A DNA stretch of 64,000 nt, from contig NZ_CP072941.1 in assembly GCF_018069625.1 (NCBI RefSeq), positions 1,860,001 to 1,924,000 on the forward strand, given 5' to 3'. Made by a program: the position numbers and the translations under genes. The stretch is from Streptomyces yatensis (GTDB lineage Bacteria; Actinomycetota; Actinomycetes; Streptomycetales; Streptomycetaceae). The notes under the pieces were generated by a model. The model saw nothing but the letters and a program-made list of their open reading frames with translations, had not been told where the DNA came from and made no database searches. Within the stretch, counting starts at the first letter, position 1, and every line of letters begins with the position of its first letter. Shown piece after piece: positions 1 to 8,439 of this stretch.

Positions 1-1
1 C

Positions 2-436
2 GACGAACCCACCTCGGCGCTCGATGCCTCGGTCCGCGCCCAGATCCTCAACCTGCTGATCGAGCTGAAGGGCGAGCTGGACCTCACCCTGCTGATGATC
101 TCCCACGACCTGCGCGTCGTCCGCCACATCTGCGACCGGGTGGCGGTGATGTACCTCGGCGAGATCGTCGAAGTGGCCTCCCGCGAGGACCTGTTCGAGC
201 GCCCGGCCCACCCGTACACCCAGGCACTGCTGACCGCCTCACTGCCCGAGGAGTCCGGCGCGGAGGTCGGTTCCGGCCCTCTGCGCGGTGAGCCGCCCAG
301 CCCAGTCAGCCCACCCTCGGGATGCCGCTTCCATCCACGCTGCCCTCAGGCCCGCGACCGGTGCCGCACCGAGGCTCCCACGCTGGGCGCCGGACCTCTG
401 GAGCGGGTCGTCTCGTGCCACTACCCGAACGCCTGA
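2..436 (+). CDS. Peptide ABC transporter ATP-binding subunit, C-terminal part
   Basis: Cytoplasmic ATPase subunit of an oligopeptide/dipeptide (Opp/Dpp) importer, cut by the window edge, so the Walker A and signature motifs lie outside. The visible part opens with the Walker B/D-loop DEPTSALD, followed by the H-loop histidine in MISHDLRVV. The C-terminal extension contains HPYTQALL and a cysteine-bearing [14 protein letters not shown] stretch, both typical of the OppD/OppF/DppD/DppF group. The stop is 29 bases before the next start on the same strand, so it may be co-transcribed with the aldehyde dehydrogenase. Family assignment is firm; the transported substrate cannot be told. Confidence 0.9.
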   Translation, partial: DEPTSALDASVRAQILNLLIELKGELDLTLLMISHDLRVVRHICDRVAVMYLGEIVEVASREDLFERPAHPYTQALLTASLPEESGAEVGSGPLRGEPPSPVSPPSGCRFHPRCPQARDRCRTEAPTLGAGPLERVVSCHYPNA

Positions 437-465
437 CGCACCGTACAGACGAAGAGAGCGAGCCG

Positions 466-1935
466 ATGACGACAGTCGAGTCCGCGCCCACCACCCAGCC
501 GATCTGGCGGCCGCCCGCCGGGGCGCTGTGGTCCGGGAAGTGGGCGGACGGTGCGTCCGCCATGCCCGTACGCGACCCGGAGGACGGCAGCCTCCTCGGT
601 CATGTCACCGACACCTGTCCCACCGAGGTCGACCAGGCCGTCACCGATGTGGCCGCTGCCGTCGCCTCCGGGGAGGACTGGCCCGCCTGGCAGCGCCGCG
701 AGGCCCTGGACGCGGCCGCCCGGCTGGTACTGCGCCACCGTGAGCGGCTGACCGAGGTGATCTCCCGGGAGGGTTCCAAGACCATACGCGAGGCGAGCAG
801 CGAGGTGTCCCGCGCCGCGGAGACCCTCAGGCTCTCGGCCCAGCAGACCGCCCACCTCACCGGTGAGACCCTGCCGTTCTCCGACACCCCGCGTGGTGCG
901 GGCCGACTGGGCTGGTACACCCGGGAACCGGTCGGCGTGGTCGCCGCCATCACCCCCTTCAACGACCCGCTCAATCTCGTAGCACACAAGGTGGGCCCCG
1001 CGCTGGCCGGCGGGAACGGCGTCGTCCTCAAACCGGCCGAGGCCACACCGCTCACCGCGCTGGCGTTCGCCGAGATCGTGTTGGACGCCGGGGTGCCCGC
1101 AGACCGCCTCGCCGTCATCCCCGGAACCGGCGCCGGCGCGGGACGCGCCCTCGTCGGCCATCCTCTCGTCGACCTCGTGTCCTTCACCGGGGGCTTCCGC
1201 ACCGGCAATGAAGTGGCCCGCGCCGCCGGAGCCAAGAAGACCCTCATGGAACTGGGCGGCAACAACGCCGTGCTGGTGCTGGACGATGCCGCCCGCGAGG
1301 CGGCGGCGCAGGCTGTGGTGACGGGGGCGTTCGGGGTGGCGGGGCAGAACTGCCTGTCGGTGCAGCGCGTCTTCGTCGCCTCCCGGATCGCCGACCGCTT
1401 CGTCCGGGACGTAGTGACGGCCACCGAGGCACTACGGGTGGGCAGCAAGGCCGACCCCCGTACGGACATCGGCCCGCTCATCAGCGAGCGCGAGGCACGC
1501 CGGGTCCGGGAATGGGTACGGGAGGCCCGCGAGGGCGGCGCCGAGGTGCGTACGGGCGGACGGCAGCAGGGGGCGTTCCACTGGCCGACCGTACTCACCG
1601 GCGTACCGGCGGACGCGAAGGTGATGACGGAGGAGATCTTCGGCCCGGTGCTGGTGATCGAGCCGTTCGGCACGCTGGAAGAGGCCGTCTCACGTGCCAA
1701 TGACACCCGCTACGGCCTCCAGACAGGCGTCTTCACCACCGCGCTGGAGACCGCCCTGGACCTCGCGGAACGGCTCCGGGTGGGCGCGGTGATGATCAAC
1801 GACAGCAGCGACTTCCGCATCGACGCCATGCCCTTCGGCGGGCCCAAGCGGTCGGGCATTGGCCGCGAGGGCGTGCGATACGCCGTGGAAGCCATGACCG
1901 AACCGAAGATCATCGCTGTGCGCCGTGGCGCATGA
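466..1935 (+). CDS. NAD(P)-dependent aldehyde dehydrogenase
   Basis: A 489-residue ALDH-superfamily enzyme, oxidising an aldehyde to a carboxylate with NAD(P). The catalytic glutamate is E262 in MELGGN and the nucleophile is C296 in GQNCLS; the cofactor-binding region includes PFNDPLNLVAHK near residue 170. The end FGGPKRSGIGREG is the usual ALDH C-terminal motif. ATG 466 follows a purine-rich GAAGAGAG ribosome site; the frame is open upstream to 322, but that part overlaps the ABC gene and has no ALDH features. Length is normal. Sitting behind a peptide importer, it may act on an imported amine or amino-acid-derived aldehyde, but this is inference. Confidence 0.93.
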   Translation: MTTVESAPTTQPIWRPPAGALWSGKWADGASAMPVRDPEDGSLLGHVTDTCPTEVDQAVTDVAAAVASGEDWPAWQRREALDAAARLVLRHRERLTEVISREGSKTIREASSEVSRAAETLRLSAQQTAHLTGETLPFSDTPRGAGRLGWYTREPVGVVAAITPFNDPLNLVAHKVGPALAGGNGVVLKPAEATPLTALAFAEIVLDAGVPADRLAVIPGTGAGAGRALVGHPLVDLVSFTGGFRTGNEVARAAGAKKTLMELGGNNAVLVLDDAAREAAAQAVVTGAFGVAGQNCLSVQRVFVASRIADRFVRDVVTATEALRVGSKADPRTDIGPLISEREARRVREWVREAREGGAEVRTGGRQQGAFHWPTVLTGVPADAKVMTEEIFGPVLVIEPFGTLEEAVSRANDTRYGLQTGVFTTALETALDLAERLRVGAVMINDSSDFRIDAMPFGGPKRSGIGREGVRYAVEAMTEPKIIAVRRGA

Positions 1936-1952
1936 CCGGTTCGGGGCCGGTC
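1934..1952. terminator. Small hairpin between convergent genes
   Basis: GACCGG and CCGGTC form a perfect 6-bp stem around a 7-base loop. It starts inside the stop codon of the aldehyde dehydrogenase and reaches the stop of the convergent ArsR gene, the usual place for a bidirectional terminator. The stem is short and has no T-tract. Confidence 0.4.
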
Positions 1953-2312
1953 TCAGTCGTGCGGTGGGGCCCCGGTGACCATGTGATCGGCGTGGTTGAC
2001 CGCCTCGACGACCAGGCGGCGCAGATGGCCATCATGGAGGGAGTACACCGAACGGCGGCCCTCCTTGCGCACCTGGACCAGCCCGGCCAGCCTCAGCTTG
2101 GCCAGATGCTGGCTCACTGCCGGGCGGGCCGCCCCGCTGGCCTCGGTGAGGGTGTTGACATCGGCCTCGCCCCGGGCGAGGGACCACACCAGATGCAGCC
2201 GGGTCGGATCGGAGAGCAGCGAGAAGACATTGGCGGCCGTGGAGAACTGCGCCGCGCCGCTGTGATGCGTATGCGACCGGGTCCCGGTCGCGGGCTCATC
2301 AGTCACCGGCAT
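1953..2312 (-). CDS. ArsR/SmtB-family metal-sensing repressor (alpha-5 site type)
   Basis: A 119-residue winged-helix repressor. The HTH lies at about residues 50-75 (PAVSQHLAKLRLAGLV), followed by the beta-wing EGRRSVYSL. The last helix carries D94, H96, H107 and H110, exactly the D-x-H-x10-H-x2-H spacing of the alpha-5 metal site of SmtB/CzrA, which senses Zn, Co or Ni; the cysteine-based alpha-3 site of ArsR/CadC is absent. The N-terminus has a histidine cluster (HTHH), reminiscent of the extra ligands in nickel sensors such as NmtR. ATG 2312 was chosen because the open frame further upstream (to 2453) runs through the putative operator. No metal transporter lies next to it, so the target may be elsewhere or autoregulatory. 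Confidence 0.9.
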   Translation of the reverse strand: MPVTDEPATGTRSHTHHSGAAQFSTAANVFSLLSDPTRLHLVWSLARGEADVNTLTEASGAARPAVSQHLAKLRLAGLVQVRKEGRRSVYSLHDGHLRRLVVEAVNHADHMVTGAPPHD

Positions 2313-2386
2313 CCGCCGGTCCAAGCGGCTCGGGTGAACGGTTCGGGGTCCGAGCGATCCGGGGGCGAACTTTCCGCATCCGATGG

Positions 2387-2409
2387 ATGCATGCGTGCAT
2401 TCATATGCA
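2387..2409. promoter_or_regulatory. Palindromic candidate operator upstream of the ArsR gene
   Basis: Two overlapping inverted repeats rich in TGCAT: an imperfect palindrome at 2387-2400 and a TGCAT-N4-ATGCA repeat at 2396-2409. They lie 75-97 bases upstream of the ArsR start in an unusually AT-rich patch. SmtB/CzrA-type repressors bind AT-rich inverted repeats of this size near their own promoter, so autoregulation is likely by inference. Confidence 0.5.
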
Positions 2410-2499
2410 CATAATGGTACAGAGGCACGCACCGTGTCCAATGTCGCACCCACCCAGGCGCCGAGTCACGGCAGCCTCACCCGCATCTCGGTCCGAGCC

Positions 2500-3195
2500 T
2501 CACCCCGTCACCCCTCCGCGACATCCTCTCCCCGCTTGCCCACCCGGCTTCACCCCTCGCACATAGTGGAGGAAGGGACGCAGGTCACCGGAGTCGAGCT
2601 CGCGGAATCCCGCCTCCCGGGCGAAGGGTTCGAGCAGATGGACCGGGTTGTGCCGCATGACCGGCCCGGCCAGGGCCCCGACGAGACGTTGGGCCGACCC
2701 TCCGACCGGCGGACGGAAGTCGGCGATGAGCACCCGGCCGCCAGGGCGCAGCACCCGGAACATCTCCTTGATCGCCTGACCACGCTTCTCCTCGGGGAAG
2801 TGATGCACCGCCAGACTGGTCACCACCACATCGAAGGCACTCTCCGGTGCATCCAGGTCCTCGGCGAATCCCTCCGTGAACACGCAGCCAGCCTCCCTTG
2901 TGTGTTCGCGGGCGTAGCGGATCATCGGCACCGAGGGATCCACACCCAGCACGGACCCTTCCGGCCCCACCGTCCGGGCCATCATGCGGGCCAGATAGCC
3001 GGTGCCGCAGCCGACATCGAGCACCCGCTCTCCGGGGCGCGCACCGCTGAGCGCGACGAGCCGCCCGTACAGGCGCCGACGCCGCCCGGCGAGGGCTATC
3101 GCGGCGAAGACCTCATAAGCGCGCGCATGTCCGATGGCTCCTGGCGCCGCCGCATGTGGCCGCCCATGGAGAAGCCGTCCGAGCACTGACTCCAC
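2500..3195 (-). CDS. Class I SAM-dependent methyltransferase
   Basis: A 231-residue UbiE/Methyltransf_11-type enzyme. Motif I VLDVGCGTGYLARM binds S-adenosylmethionine at about residues 59-72, motif II is LGVDPSVPM and the post-II segment is VVTSLAVHHFPEE. A hydrophobic N-terminal stretch precedes the Rossmann core, common in small-molecule methyltransferases. It is divergent from a TetR regulator, and the shared 85-base region holds twin palindromes, so it is most likely repressed by that TetR protein and induced by the compound it modifies. The substrate is unknown. Confidence 0.9.
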   Translation of the reverse strand: MESVLGRLLHGRPHAAAPGAIGHARAYEVFAAIALAGRRRRLYGRLVALSGARPGERVLDVGCGTGYLARMMARTVGPEGSVLGVDPSVPMIRYAREHTREAGCVFTEGFAEDLDAPESAFDVVVTSLAVHHFPEEKRGQAIKEMFRVLRPGGRVLIADFRPPVGGSAQRLVGALAGPVMRHNPVHLLEPFAREAGFRELDSGDLRPFLHYVRGVKPGGQAGRGCRGGVTG

Positions 3196-3201
3196 CTTCT
3201 T

Positions 3202-3250
3202 ACTTAGTTGCCACTAAGAAGACTCCCAGTGAGCTTAGTGGTGACTAAGT
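3202..3250. promoter_or_regulatory. Twin TetR operator in the divergent promoter region
   Basis: Two 17-bp palindromic sites, ACTTAGTTGCCACTAAG at 3202-3218 and CTTAGTGGTGACTAAGT at 3234-3250. Each pairs internally, and the two are inverted copies of each other differing at only two central bases. They lie between the divergent starts of the methyltransferase (3195) and TetR gene (3281). Centre-to-centre spacing is 32 bp, about three helical turns, which would allow two dimers to bind on one face. Function as TetR operator is inferred from position and symmetry. Confidence 0.8.
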
Positions 3251-3280
3251 AGCCGGGCAAGGCCCGACTAGGCTGGGTGT

Positions 3281-3928
3281 GTGAGCCAGCCCCCGACGCC
3301 GTCCACGCCCGCCGCGCCGCGCCGTACGCGCCTGACCGCCGAACAGCGTCGCGAGTCGATCCTGGACGCCGCCACCGAGGTGTTCGCCGACGTGGGCTAC
3401 CAGCGCGGCAAAGTCTCGGACATCGCCCGGCGCATCGGGGTGAGCGAGCCCGTGATCTTCCAGAACTTCGGGACCAAGGCGTCCCTGTTCTCAGCGGTGC
3501 TGGAGCGAGCGGCCCGTCAGATCACCGCGCAGCTTCGAGCCGCCGTCGACGGCGGCCAGTCAGTGCCCGACCTGCTCGCCGCCTGGCTGGCGCCGGATCA
3601 CGTCGACCGGATGCATGCCCGTGGGTCTGTGGGGGTGCTGTTCGCCGACAACCTCGGACCCGCCACCGCACCCGAAGTCCACGGCGCGGTCCGCACGGCC
3701 GTCCAGCAGATCACCGCCGGTCTCGCCGAGCTGCTCCGCCAGGGCCGGCGCACGGGAGACATCCGTGCCGACCTCGACCCCGAGACAGGGGCGTGGTGGC
3801 TGATGTCCCTCCTCAACTCGCACCACTTCCGCGCGGCGGTCATGGACAACCGGAGCGCCCTCGAGCCGGGGCTGACCAGGCTCCTCCTGGAGTCCCTGAC
3901 CCGTCCCGCTCCGGTGCGCGATTCATGA
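3281..3928 (+). CDS. TetR/AcrR-family transcriptional regulator
   Basis: A 215-residue one-component repressor. The N-terminal HTH reaches about residue 70 and includes KVSDIARRIGVSEPVIFQNF; the C-terminal helical ligand-binding domain has no recognised ligand signature. Translation is placed at GTG 3281, giving the usual short N-terminal tail; upstream sequence is occupied by the operators. It is divergent from the methyltransferase, a classic arrangement in which TetR represses both genes until a small molecule binds. Confidence 0.92.
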   Translation: MSQPPTPSTPAAPRRTRLTAEQRRESILDAATEVFADVGYQRGKVSDIARRIGVSEPVIFQNFGTKASLFSAVLERAARQITAQLRAAVDGGQSVPDLLAAWLAPDHVDRMHARGSVGVLFADNLGPATAPEVHGAVRTAVQQITAGLAELLRQGRRTGDIRADLDPETGAWWLMSLLNSHHFRAAVMDNRSALEPGLTRLLLESLTRPAPVRDS

Positions 3929-4021
3929 CCAGCGTCACACGGCATGCGGAAACCCGAGCTCGCGCAGCGACGTTGACGGGGTACGTAACGGTCTGGACAC
4001 GGCGGGTGGAGGAGATCCCGG

Positions 4022-4423
4022 ATGGGGCGCAGGGCAGCGGCGATCATCGCGCTGCTCGTATCCGCCTTCCTGCTGCACATGGGCCTGTCACACTCCGGCC
4101 CGGCTCCGGCCTTGGCATCGGCCTGCGCGGGCGAACGGTCCTCGGAGCGAGCCGAGTCGAAGACCCGGGATTCCGAGTCGTGTCGCCAGACGCTGTCGAC
4201 GAACGTTCCGTCCGGCCATCACGGTGACACCTCGGATCCGGCCGGGCTACCGACACGTCAGCAGATCACCGTTCCGCTCGTCGAAGGGCCGGATCAAGGC
4301 GTCGTGGCCGACGCCGATACCTCAGTCGCCGGGGCCGCACACGCACTGACAGCCAGAGACAGATGGGCTCCGAGCGCGGGAGAAGCCCCCACCTCCATCG
4401 CCCTTCAGGTCTTCCGCTGCTGA
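4022..4423 (+). CDS. Small secreted or membrane-anchored protein of unknown function
   Basis: A 133-residue protein with an N-terminal hydrophobic segment (IIALLVSAFLLHMGLSHSG, about residues 8-26) after two arginines, consistent with an uncleaved anchor or signal peptide. The rest is hydrophilic and low in recognisable structure, with three cysteines (about residues 35, 54 and 133). It precedes the carbonic anhydrase by 164 bases on the same strand. It loosely resembles short streptomycete membrane proteins of the DUF6153 kind, but I cannot confirm that. Codon bias supports a real gene. Confidence 0.6.
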   Translation: MGRRAAAIIALLVSAFLLHMGLSHSGPAPALASACAGERSSERAESKTRDSESCRQTLSTNVPSGHHGDTSDPAGLPTRQQITVPLVEGPDQGVVADADTSVAGAAHALTARDRWAPSAGEAPTSIALQVFRC

Positions 4424-4587
4424 TCGGCAGCGCGTCCCGCGGACCCGATACGCATCCACATCCCTCTGTCACCCGATGTGCCGCAGGGCCATGAAGCCCT
4501 GCCCACACACCGGTTGGCGAGCCCACCGGGTCCCGTCGCGCGCCTGACGACTCTGTTTCCCACCGACTTCCAGAGCCGAGGCCGATC

Positions 4588-5199
4588 ATGCAGTCAATCA
4601 TCGACCATGCCCGCAGCTTCCCCGAGAAGATCGCCGCGCAGCGCGAGGAGTTCGCCAAGCTGGCGCGCGGCCAGCGTCCTCAGGCGCTGTTCATCGCCTG
4701 CTCCGACTCCCGGGTCATGCCCTCCCTGATCACCGGAGCCCGGCCCGGTGAAATCTTCGAACTGCGCACCGCGGGCAACATCGTTCCGCGCTACCGCCCG
4801 GACACCGTCTGCGGTGTCGCGGGCACCCTCGAATTCGCTCTGACGGCGCTGAACGTGCCCGACATCGTGATCTGCGGACACTCCCACTGCGGGGCCGTGC
4901 AGGGTCTGCTCCGCGCAGAGACCGTCCAGTCCATGCCCTTGGTGAGGAGCTGGCTCTCCGGCGCCGGCCGCCGCCCCCACAACCACGACGGACTCCGGCA
5001 GACCCACCCATCGGGACCGGACACGGAAACCGCCGTGCAGCGCCACCTGCTGACCCAACTGGACCACCTGCGGACGTACCCGTGCGTCGCCCAGAAGCTC
5101 GCAGAGCGGCGGCTACGGCTGCATGCGTGGTTCTACTCCGTCGAAACCGGCCAGGTCCTCGCCCACCACTCCGGTACGCGCGCGTTCCGCCCGCTGTAA
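4588..5199 (+). CDS. Beta-class carbonic anhydrase
   Basis: Catalyses the reversible hydration of CO2 to bicarbonate in the cytoplasm. The zinc ligands of the beta class are all present: C38 and the D40/R42 dyad in ACSDSR, then H98 and C101 in CGHSHCG. Length (203 residues) is normal. The start at ATG 4588 gives the typical short N-terminal helix. It lies 67 bases before a SulP transporter on the same strand; this pairing or fusion is widespread and suggests the two supply or remove bicarbonate together. Confidence 0.95.
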   Translation: MQSIIDHARSFPEKIAAQREEFAKLARGQRPQALFIACSDSRVMPSLITGARPGEIFELRTAGNIVPRYRPDTVCGVAGTLEFALTALNVPDIVICGHSHCGAVQGLLRAETVQSMPLVRSWLSGAGRRPHNHDGLRQTHPSGPDTETAVQRHLLTQLDHLRTYPCVAQKLAERRLRLHAWFYSVETGQVLAHHSGTRAFRPL

Positions 5200-5266
5200 C
5201 CGGGCGTTTCCGGCACCCGCACCGCCGCACGCCCGTCCATGTCTTCCCCATCACGGAAAGAAACCC

Positions 5267-6739
5267 ATGCCTTCCCTCACCGCGCCATCCCGGCGCGCCT
5301 GGCGCGCGGATTTCACCGCGTCCATCGTGGTCTTTCTCGTCGCCCTGCCCCTGTGCGTGGGCGTCGCCGTCGCCTCCGGAGTACCGGCTGAGCTCGGCCT
5401 GATCACCGGTATCGCCGGCGGTCTGGTCACCGGTCTGCTCCCGGGCAGCAGCCTCCAGGTGTCCGGCCCCGCCGCCGGCCTCACCGTCCTGGTCTATGAG
5501 GCCGTCGACACCTACGGCATCGGCGCGCTCGGCGTCATCGTCCTGGCCTCGGGGCTCATCCAACTCGCCCTCGGCGCCCTGCGGCTGGGCCGCTGGTTCC
5601 GCGCCATCTCGGTGGCCGTCGTCGAAGGAATGCTCGCCGGTATCGGCCTGGTCATCATCGCCGGGCAGCTCTACGCCATGGCCGACACCAAGGCACCGGC
5701 CAGCGGCCTGGACAAGATCATCGGGTTGCCGGGGCTGGTCGGCGACCTCACCAAAACGACCGCCTCGCTGTCCGCCTTCGCCGTCGGCGCGGGGACCATC
5801 GCGGTAATGGTGCTCTGGACACGTATGCCCGCGAAGGTGCGGACGGTGCCCGGCGCATTGATCGCCGTGGCCCTGGCCACCGCCACCACCGCGCTACTGG
5901 ATCTGTCCGTGGCGAAGATCGAGGTGCGGGGCCTCCTGGACTCCATCCAGCCGCCCGGTCTCGACGACTTCGGCGCGCTGGCTGAGGTCGGCCTGCTGGG
6001 CACCATCGCCGCCTTCACTCTGATCGCCTCCGCGGAGAGCCTGTTCAGCGCAGCCGCGGTGGACCGGCTGCACGACGGGCCGCGCACCGACTACGACAAG
6101 GAGCTCATGGCCCAAGGCGCGGGCAACACTATCTGCGGAGCCCTGGGCGCCCTGCCCATGACCGCCGTCATCGTCCGCAGCGCCGCCAACGTCCAAGCGG
6201 GCGCGAAAACCAAGGCATCCCGGGTGCTACACGGGCTGTGGCTCCTGCTGTTCGCCGCCCTGCTGCCCGCCGCCCTCGGAATCATCCCCATCGCGGCCCT
6301 CGCCGGGGTCCTGGTCCACGCTGGCTTCAAGCTGCTTCCGGTCAGCAAGCTCGGCCCCCTGTGGCGTACACACCGCGGGGAGGCCGTGATCCTCATGGTC
6401 ACCGCGGTGGCGATCGTGGCGGTGAACATGTTCGAGGGCGTGCTGGTCGGGCTGGTCCTGGCAGTTGTCAAAACCGCCTGGGAGACCTCCCACATCCAGG
6501 TCCATGTCACCGACGACGAGAGCGGCCCGGTCCGCGTCCGCATCACCGGCAACGCCACCTTCCTGCGGCTGCCGAAGATGCTCGACACTCTGGAGAACCT
6601 GCCGGTCGACCGCCCCGTCGAGCTCGACCTACGGGACCTGCGCCACCTCGACCACGCTTCCAGCGCCGCCCTGAACACATGGAGGGAACGGCACAACGCC
6701 CAGAGCCCGGAACCGGTCCGCCTCATCAAGGCGGCCTGA
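5267..6739 (+). CDS. SulP-family anion (probably bicarbonate) transporter
   Basis: A 490-residue membrane protein of the SulP/SLC26 family. The conserved N-terminal transport domain begins with FTASIVVFLVALPLCVGVAV and continues with LQVSGPAAGLT; roughly ten to twelve hydrophobic segments run to residue 415. A short C-terminal STAS-like segment follows (VELDLRDLRHLDHASSAAL). ATG 5267 is preceded by GGAAAGAAA; the frame is open further upstream but overlaps the carbonic anhydrase. Sulfate is the name-giving substrate, but the adjacent carbonic anhydrase favours bicarbonate, as in BicA-like members. A strong hairpin follows the stop. Confidence 0.92.
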   Translation: MPSLTAPSRRAWRADFTASIVVFLVALPLCVGVAVASGVPAELGLITGIAGGLVTGLLPGSSLQVSGPAAGLTVLVYEAVDTYGIGALGVIVLASGLIQLALGALRLGRWFRAISVAVVEGMLAGIGLVIIAGQLYAMADTKAPASGLDKIIGLPGLVGDLTKTTASLSAFAVGAGTIAVMVLWTRMPAKVRTVPGALIAVALATATTALLDLSVAKIEVRGLLDSIQPPGLDDFGALAEVGLLGTIAAFTLIASAESLFSAAAVDRLHDGPRTDYDKELMAQGAGNTICGALGALPMTAVIVRSAANVQAGAKTKASRVLHGLWLLLFAALLPAALGIIPIAALAGVLVHAGFKLLPVSKLGPLWRTHRGEAVILMVTAVAIVAVNMFEGVLVGLVLAVVKTAWETSHIQVHVTDDESGPVRVRITGNATFLRLPKMLDTLENLPVDRPVELDLRDLRHLDHASSAALNTWRERHNAQSPEPVRLIKAA

Positions 6740-6750
6740 CACCTCATGAC

Positions 6751-6785
6751 GTGGACCCGCCGGGTTTGCCCTCCGGCGGGCCCAC
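6751..6785 (+). terminator. Hairpin terminator after the SulP gene
   Basis: Arms at 6751-6763 (GTGGACCCGCCGG) and 6773-6785 pair over 13 positions with one mismatch around a 9-base loop, 11 bases after the SulP stop. There is no T-tract, as is common for actinomycete terminators. It marks the end of the carbonic anhydrase transcription unit. Confidence 0.7.
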
Positions 6786-6951
6786 ATCACGGTTGGCTGC
6801 TCTCGGATTTTCTGAGATGCGGCCAAGGTCAGCCTCAGTCCATGCCAGCAGCGTTGCTGCGCGGCGAGGACTTATAGCGCCTCGGATCCTAAGAGGGATT
6901 GCTCGGTGCCTCTGACCTGGGCTAACGTCCCGCTCACCGACACCGCTTTCC

Positions 6952-7095
6952 TCAGAACTTCGCAGGGGCGAGGTTCGCGGAGCCATCCCGGCCCACCGTC
7001 GACACCCAGGCGATCGGCCGGGGGACGATCACCGAGGTCAGCAGCTTGTAGAAGGGGGTTGGGCCCATGGCCTCGGGCTCGAAGTCGATACGCAT
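6952..7095 (-). pseudogene. Flavin reductase-like protein, N-terminal fragment
   Basis: The 47 codons from ATG 7095 read like the start of a flavin reductase (FMN-binding split barrel, DIM6/NTAB type): a short leader, then FYKLLTSVIVPRPIAWVST followed by GRDGSANLAP. The family normally continues for 150 or more residues after the SANLAP motif, but here a stop comes after two more codons. Neither of the other frames downstream restores recognisable sequence, so this is a truncated remnant. It is one of several fragments between 6.9 and 11.2 kb. Confidence 0.6.
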
Positions 7096-7257
7096 ACGAC
7101 CCAGTATCCGGGTCAAGCCACCCGTGACGAAGCTGTGGTCGTCGACCATGGTCAACAAGATGGGCGAGGGGCGAACCCCGTCCTCGTCACTGGCCCACCC
7201 TCCCGTCAACGCACGCGCGCAACAGGTCGGCGTGCCCACCGGCCCGGCCCGCGGCAG

Positions 7258-7701
7258 TCAGACAGCTCGGCGACGTCGGTAGTAGGCGTAGGCAAGGGCA
7301 AGCACGATAGGGCCCCACAGCATCACCGGGCTGATGCACACACGTGCCAGGACCATCCACCAGCCGTTGCTGAAGGCGACCTCGTGGAAGTCCAGCAGAC
7401 CGAACCAGGCAAGGGGCATGGTGTCCCACATCGCGACCAGGCCCAGCCCGCCCAAGGCTGCTGGAATGAGCGCGGCAAGCGGTGCGACCCGCCGACCGCC
7501 GACCAGCGGCACCCAGTCCGGGACCTTCTCGCCCCACCCGCTGACCAGGCCGGTACAGAGCAGTGCCAGTGCCTCGGTGAGCACGCTCAGTCCGAACACG
7601 TAGGCCGGGGCCCACCACGGCATGGGCGGTGCCGACGGATCCACCGTTCCCATCGCGAAGTCGAAGGCGAACGGCAGCAGGGAGGCCCGGCACGCCGTCA
7701 T
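7258..7701 (-). CDS. Integral membrane protein of unknown function
   Basis: A 147-residue protein with about four hydrophobic segments, at roughly residues 30-52, 70-92, 95-112 and 118-140, ending in a basic YYRRRRAV tail. I do not recognise the family. The reading frame stays open upstream for a further 84 bases or so with coding-like codons (a segment reading SDLEQRIRALRAW) but with no ATG, GTG or TTG start, so the gene may have lost its true 5' end to the amidohydrolase fragment junction nearby. ATG 7701 is the first usable start. Confidence 0.6.
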   Translation of the reverse strand: MTACRASLLPFAFDFAMGTVDPSAPPMPWWAPAYVFGLSVLTEALALLCTGLVSGWGEKVPDWVPLVGGRRVAPLAALIPAALGGLGLVAMWDTMPLAWFGLLDFHEVAFSNGWWMVLARVCISPVMLWGPIVLALAYAYYRRRRAV

Positions 7702-7782
7702 CGCCCATGAGCATCGACCAGACCAGGCGCGGAGGGCGCGGATCCGCTGTTCCAGGTCGCTGAGTCGCTGATCCCGTGCGGC

Positions 7783-7974
7783 CTACTCCCGTTCGTGCCT
7801 GTGGCCGGCGCTGACAACGGTCCTGACCCGCTGCGAAGCATCGAGATCCTTGAGCGGATCACCGCCGACAAGGACGAGATCGGCCCGGAAACCCGGGGCG
7901 ACACGTCCTGTCACCTCGCCGAGCCCCAGCGCTTCGGCGGCCCGGCGGGTGGCCCCCACGCGGGAGCACGGCAT
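7783..7974 (-). pseudogene. Amidohydrolase, C-terminal fragment
   Basis: The frame reads ATRRAAEALGLGEVTGRVA, then GFRADLVLVGGDPLKDL and VRTVVSAGHRH. This is the C-terminal closing region of metal-dependent amidohydrolases (imidazolonepropionase/prolidase-like group), where the GxIxPGxxADLvlld-like motif returns to the small beta-sandwich. The TIM-barrel with the metal-binding residues, normally 300 or more residues, is missing upstream, where a different fragment lies on the other strand. I call it a remnant, not a gene. Confidence 0.65.
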
Positions 7975-8056
7975 GGCACCACAGAAGCGATCGGGCTCCA
8001 GGACGGGAACACTGACTCGCGGTCAGGGTTCCCGACTTCGCCCTGCGGGTGGCATC

Positions 8057-8161
8057 GTCCGCGGTCAGCTACTGAAAATCGTCCGCGAGCGCATTCCGCT
8101 GACTCAGAGCCGACTGGCCGAAGGGCTCGGCATCGGCACAACGACCGTGCAGGGCTGGGAA
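8057..8161 (+). pseudogene. XRE-type helix-turn-helix fragment
   Basis: A stretch encoding LLKIVRERIPLTQSRLAEGL followed by GIGTTTVQGWE matches the N-terminal HTH of streptomycete XRE-family regulators, where the recognition helix ends in TVQGWE. No start codon with a ribosome site lies directly before it, and the frame loses resemblance within a few codons after the tryptophan. A further coding-like patch in another frame (about 8240-8330) may belong to the same decayed gene. It overlaps nothing functional and sits next to the amidohydrolase fragment. Confidence 0.5.
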
Positions 8162-8439
8162 ATCAGGCCGTCGTGCCCTGGCGGCCGTCTCTTCGTCCCC
8201 TCGGCGGCGAGGTCCCACGCCTGACTCACCACTATCGAGCGGGGCATGGGAGAAGACGCCGGCGAGGAACTCCAGCGGGACCTACGGCGCGAGCTGACCT
8301 ACAGCGAAATGCAGCCGGTGGTGCGTACGAAACCTTCGGCGAGACCAGCTTGTTCGTGAACGGCCGTGAGACGCCCCTTACTTGGCCGCGCACTGCCTGG
8401 GCGGGAGGGGTCCCGGTGGGGGCGGGTTTCCATGGGACC

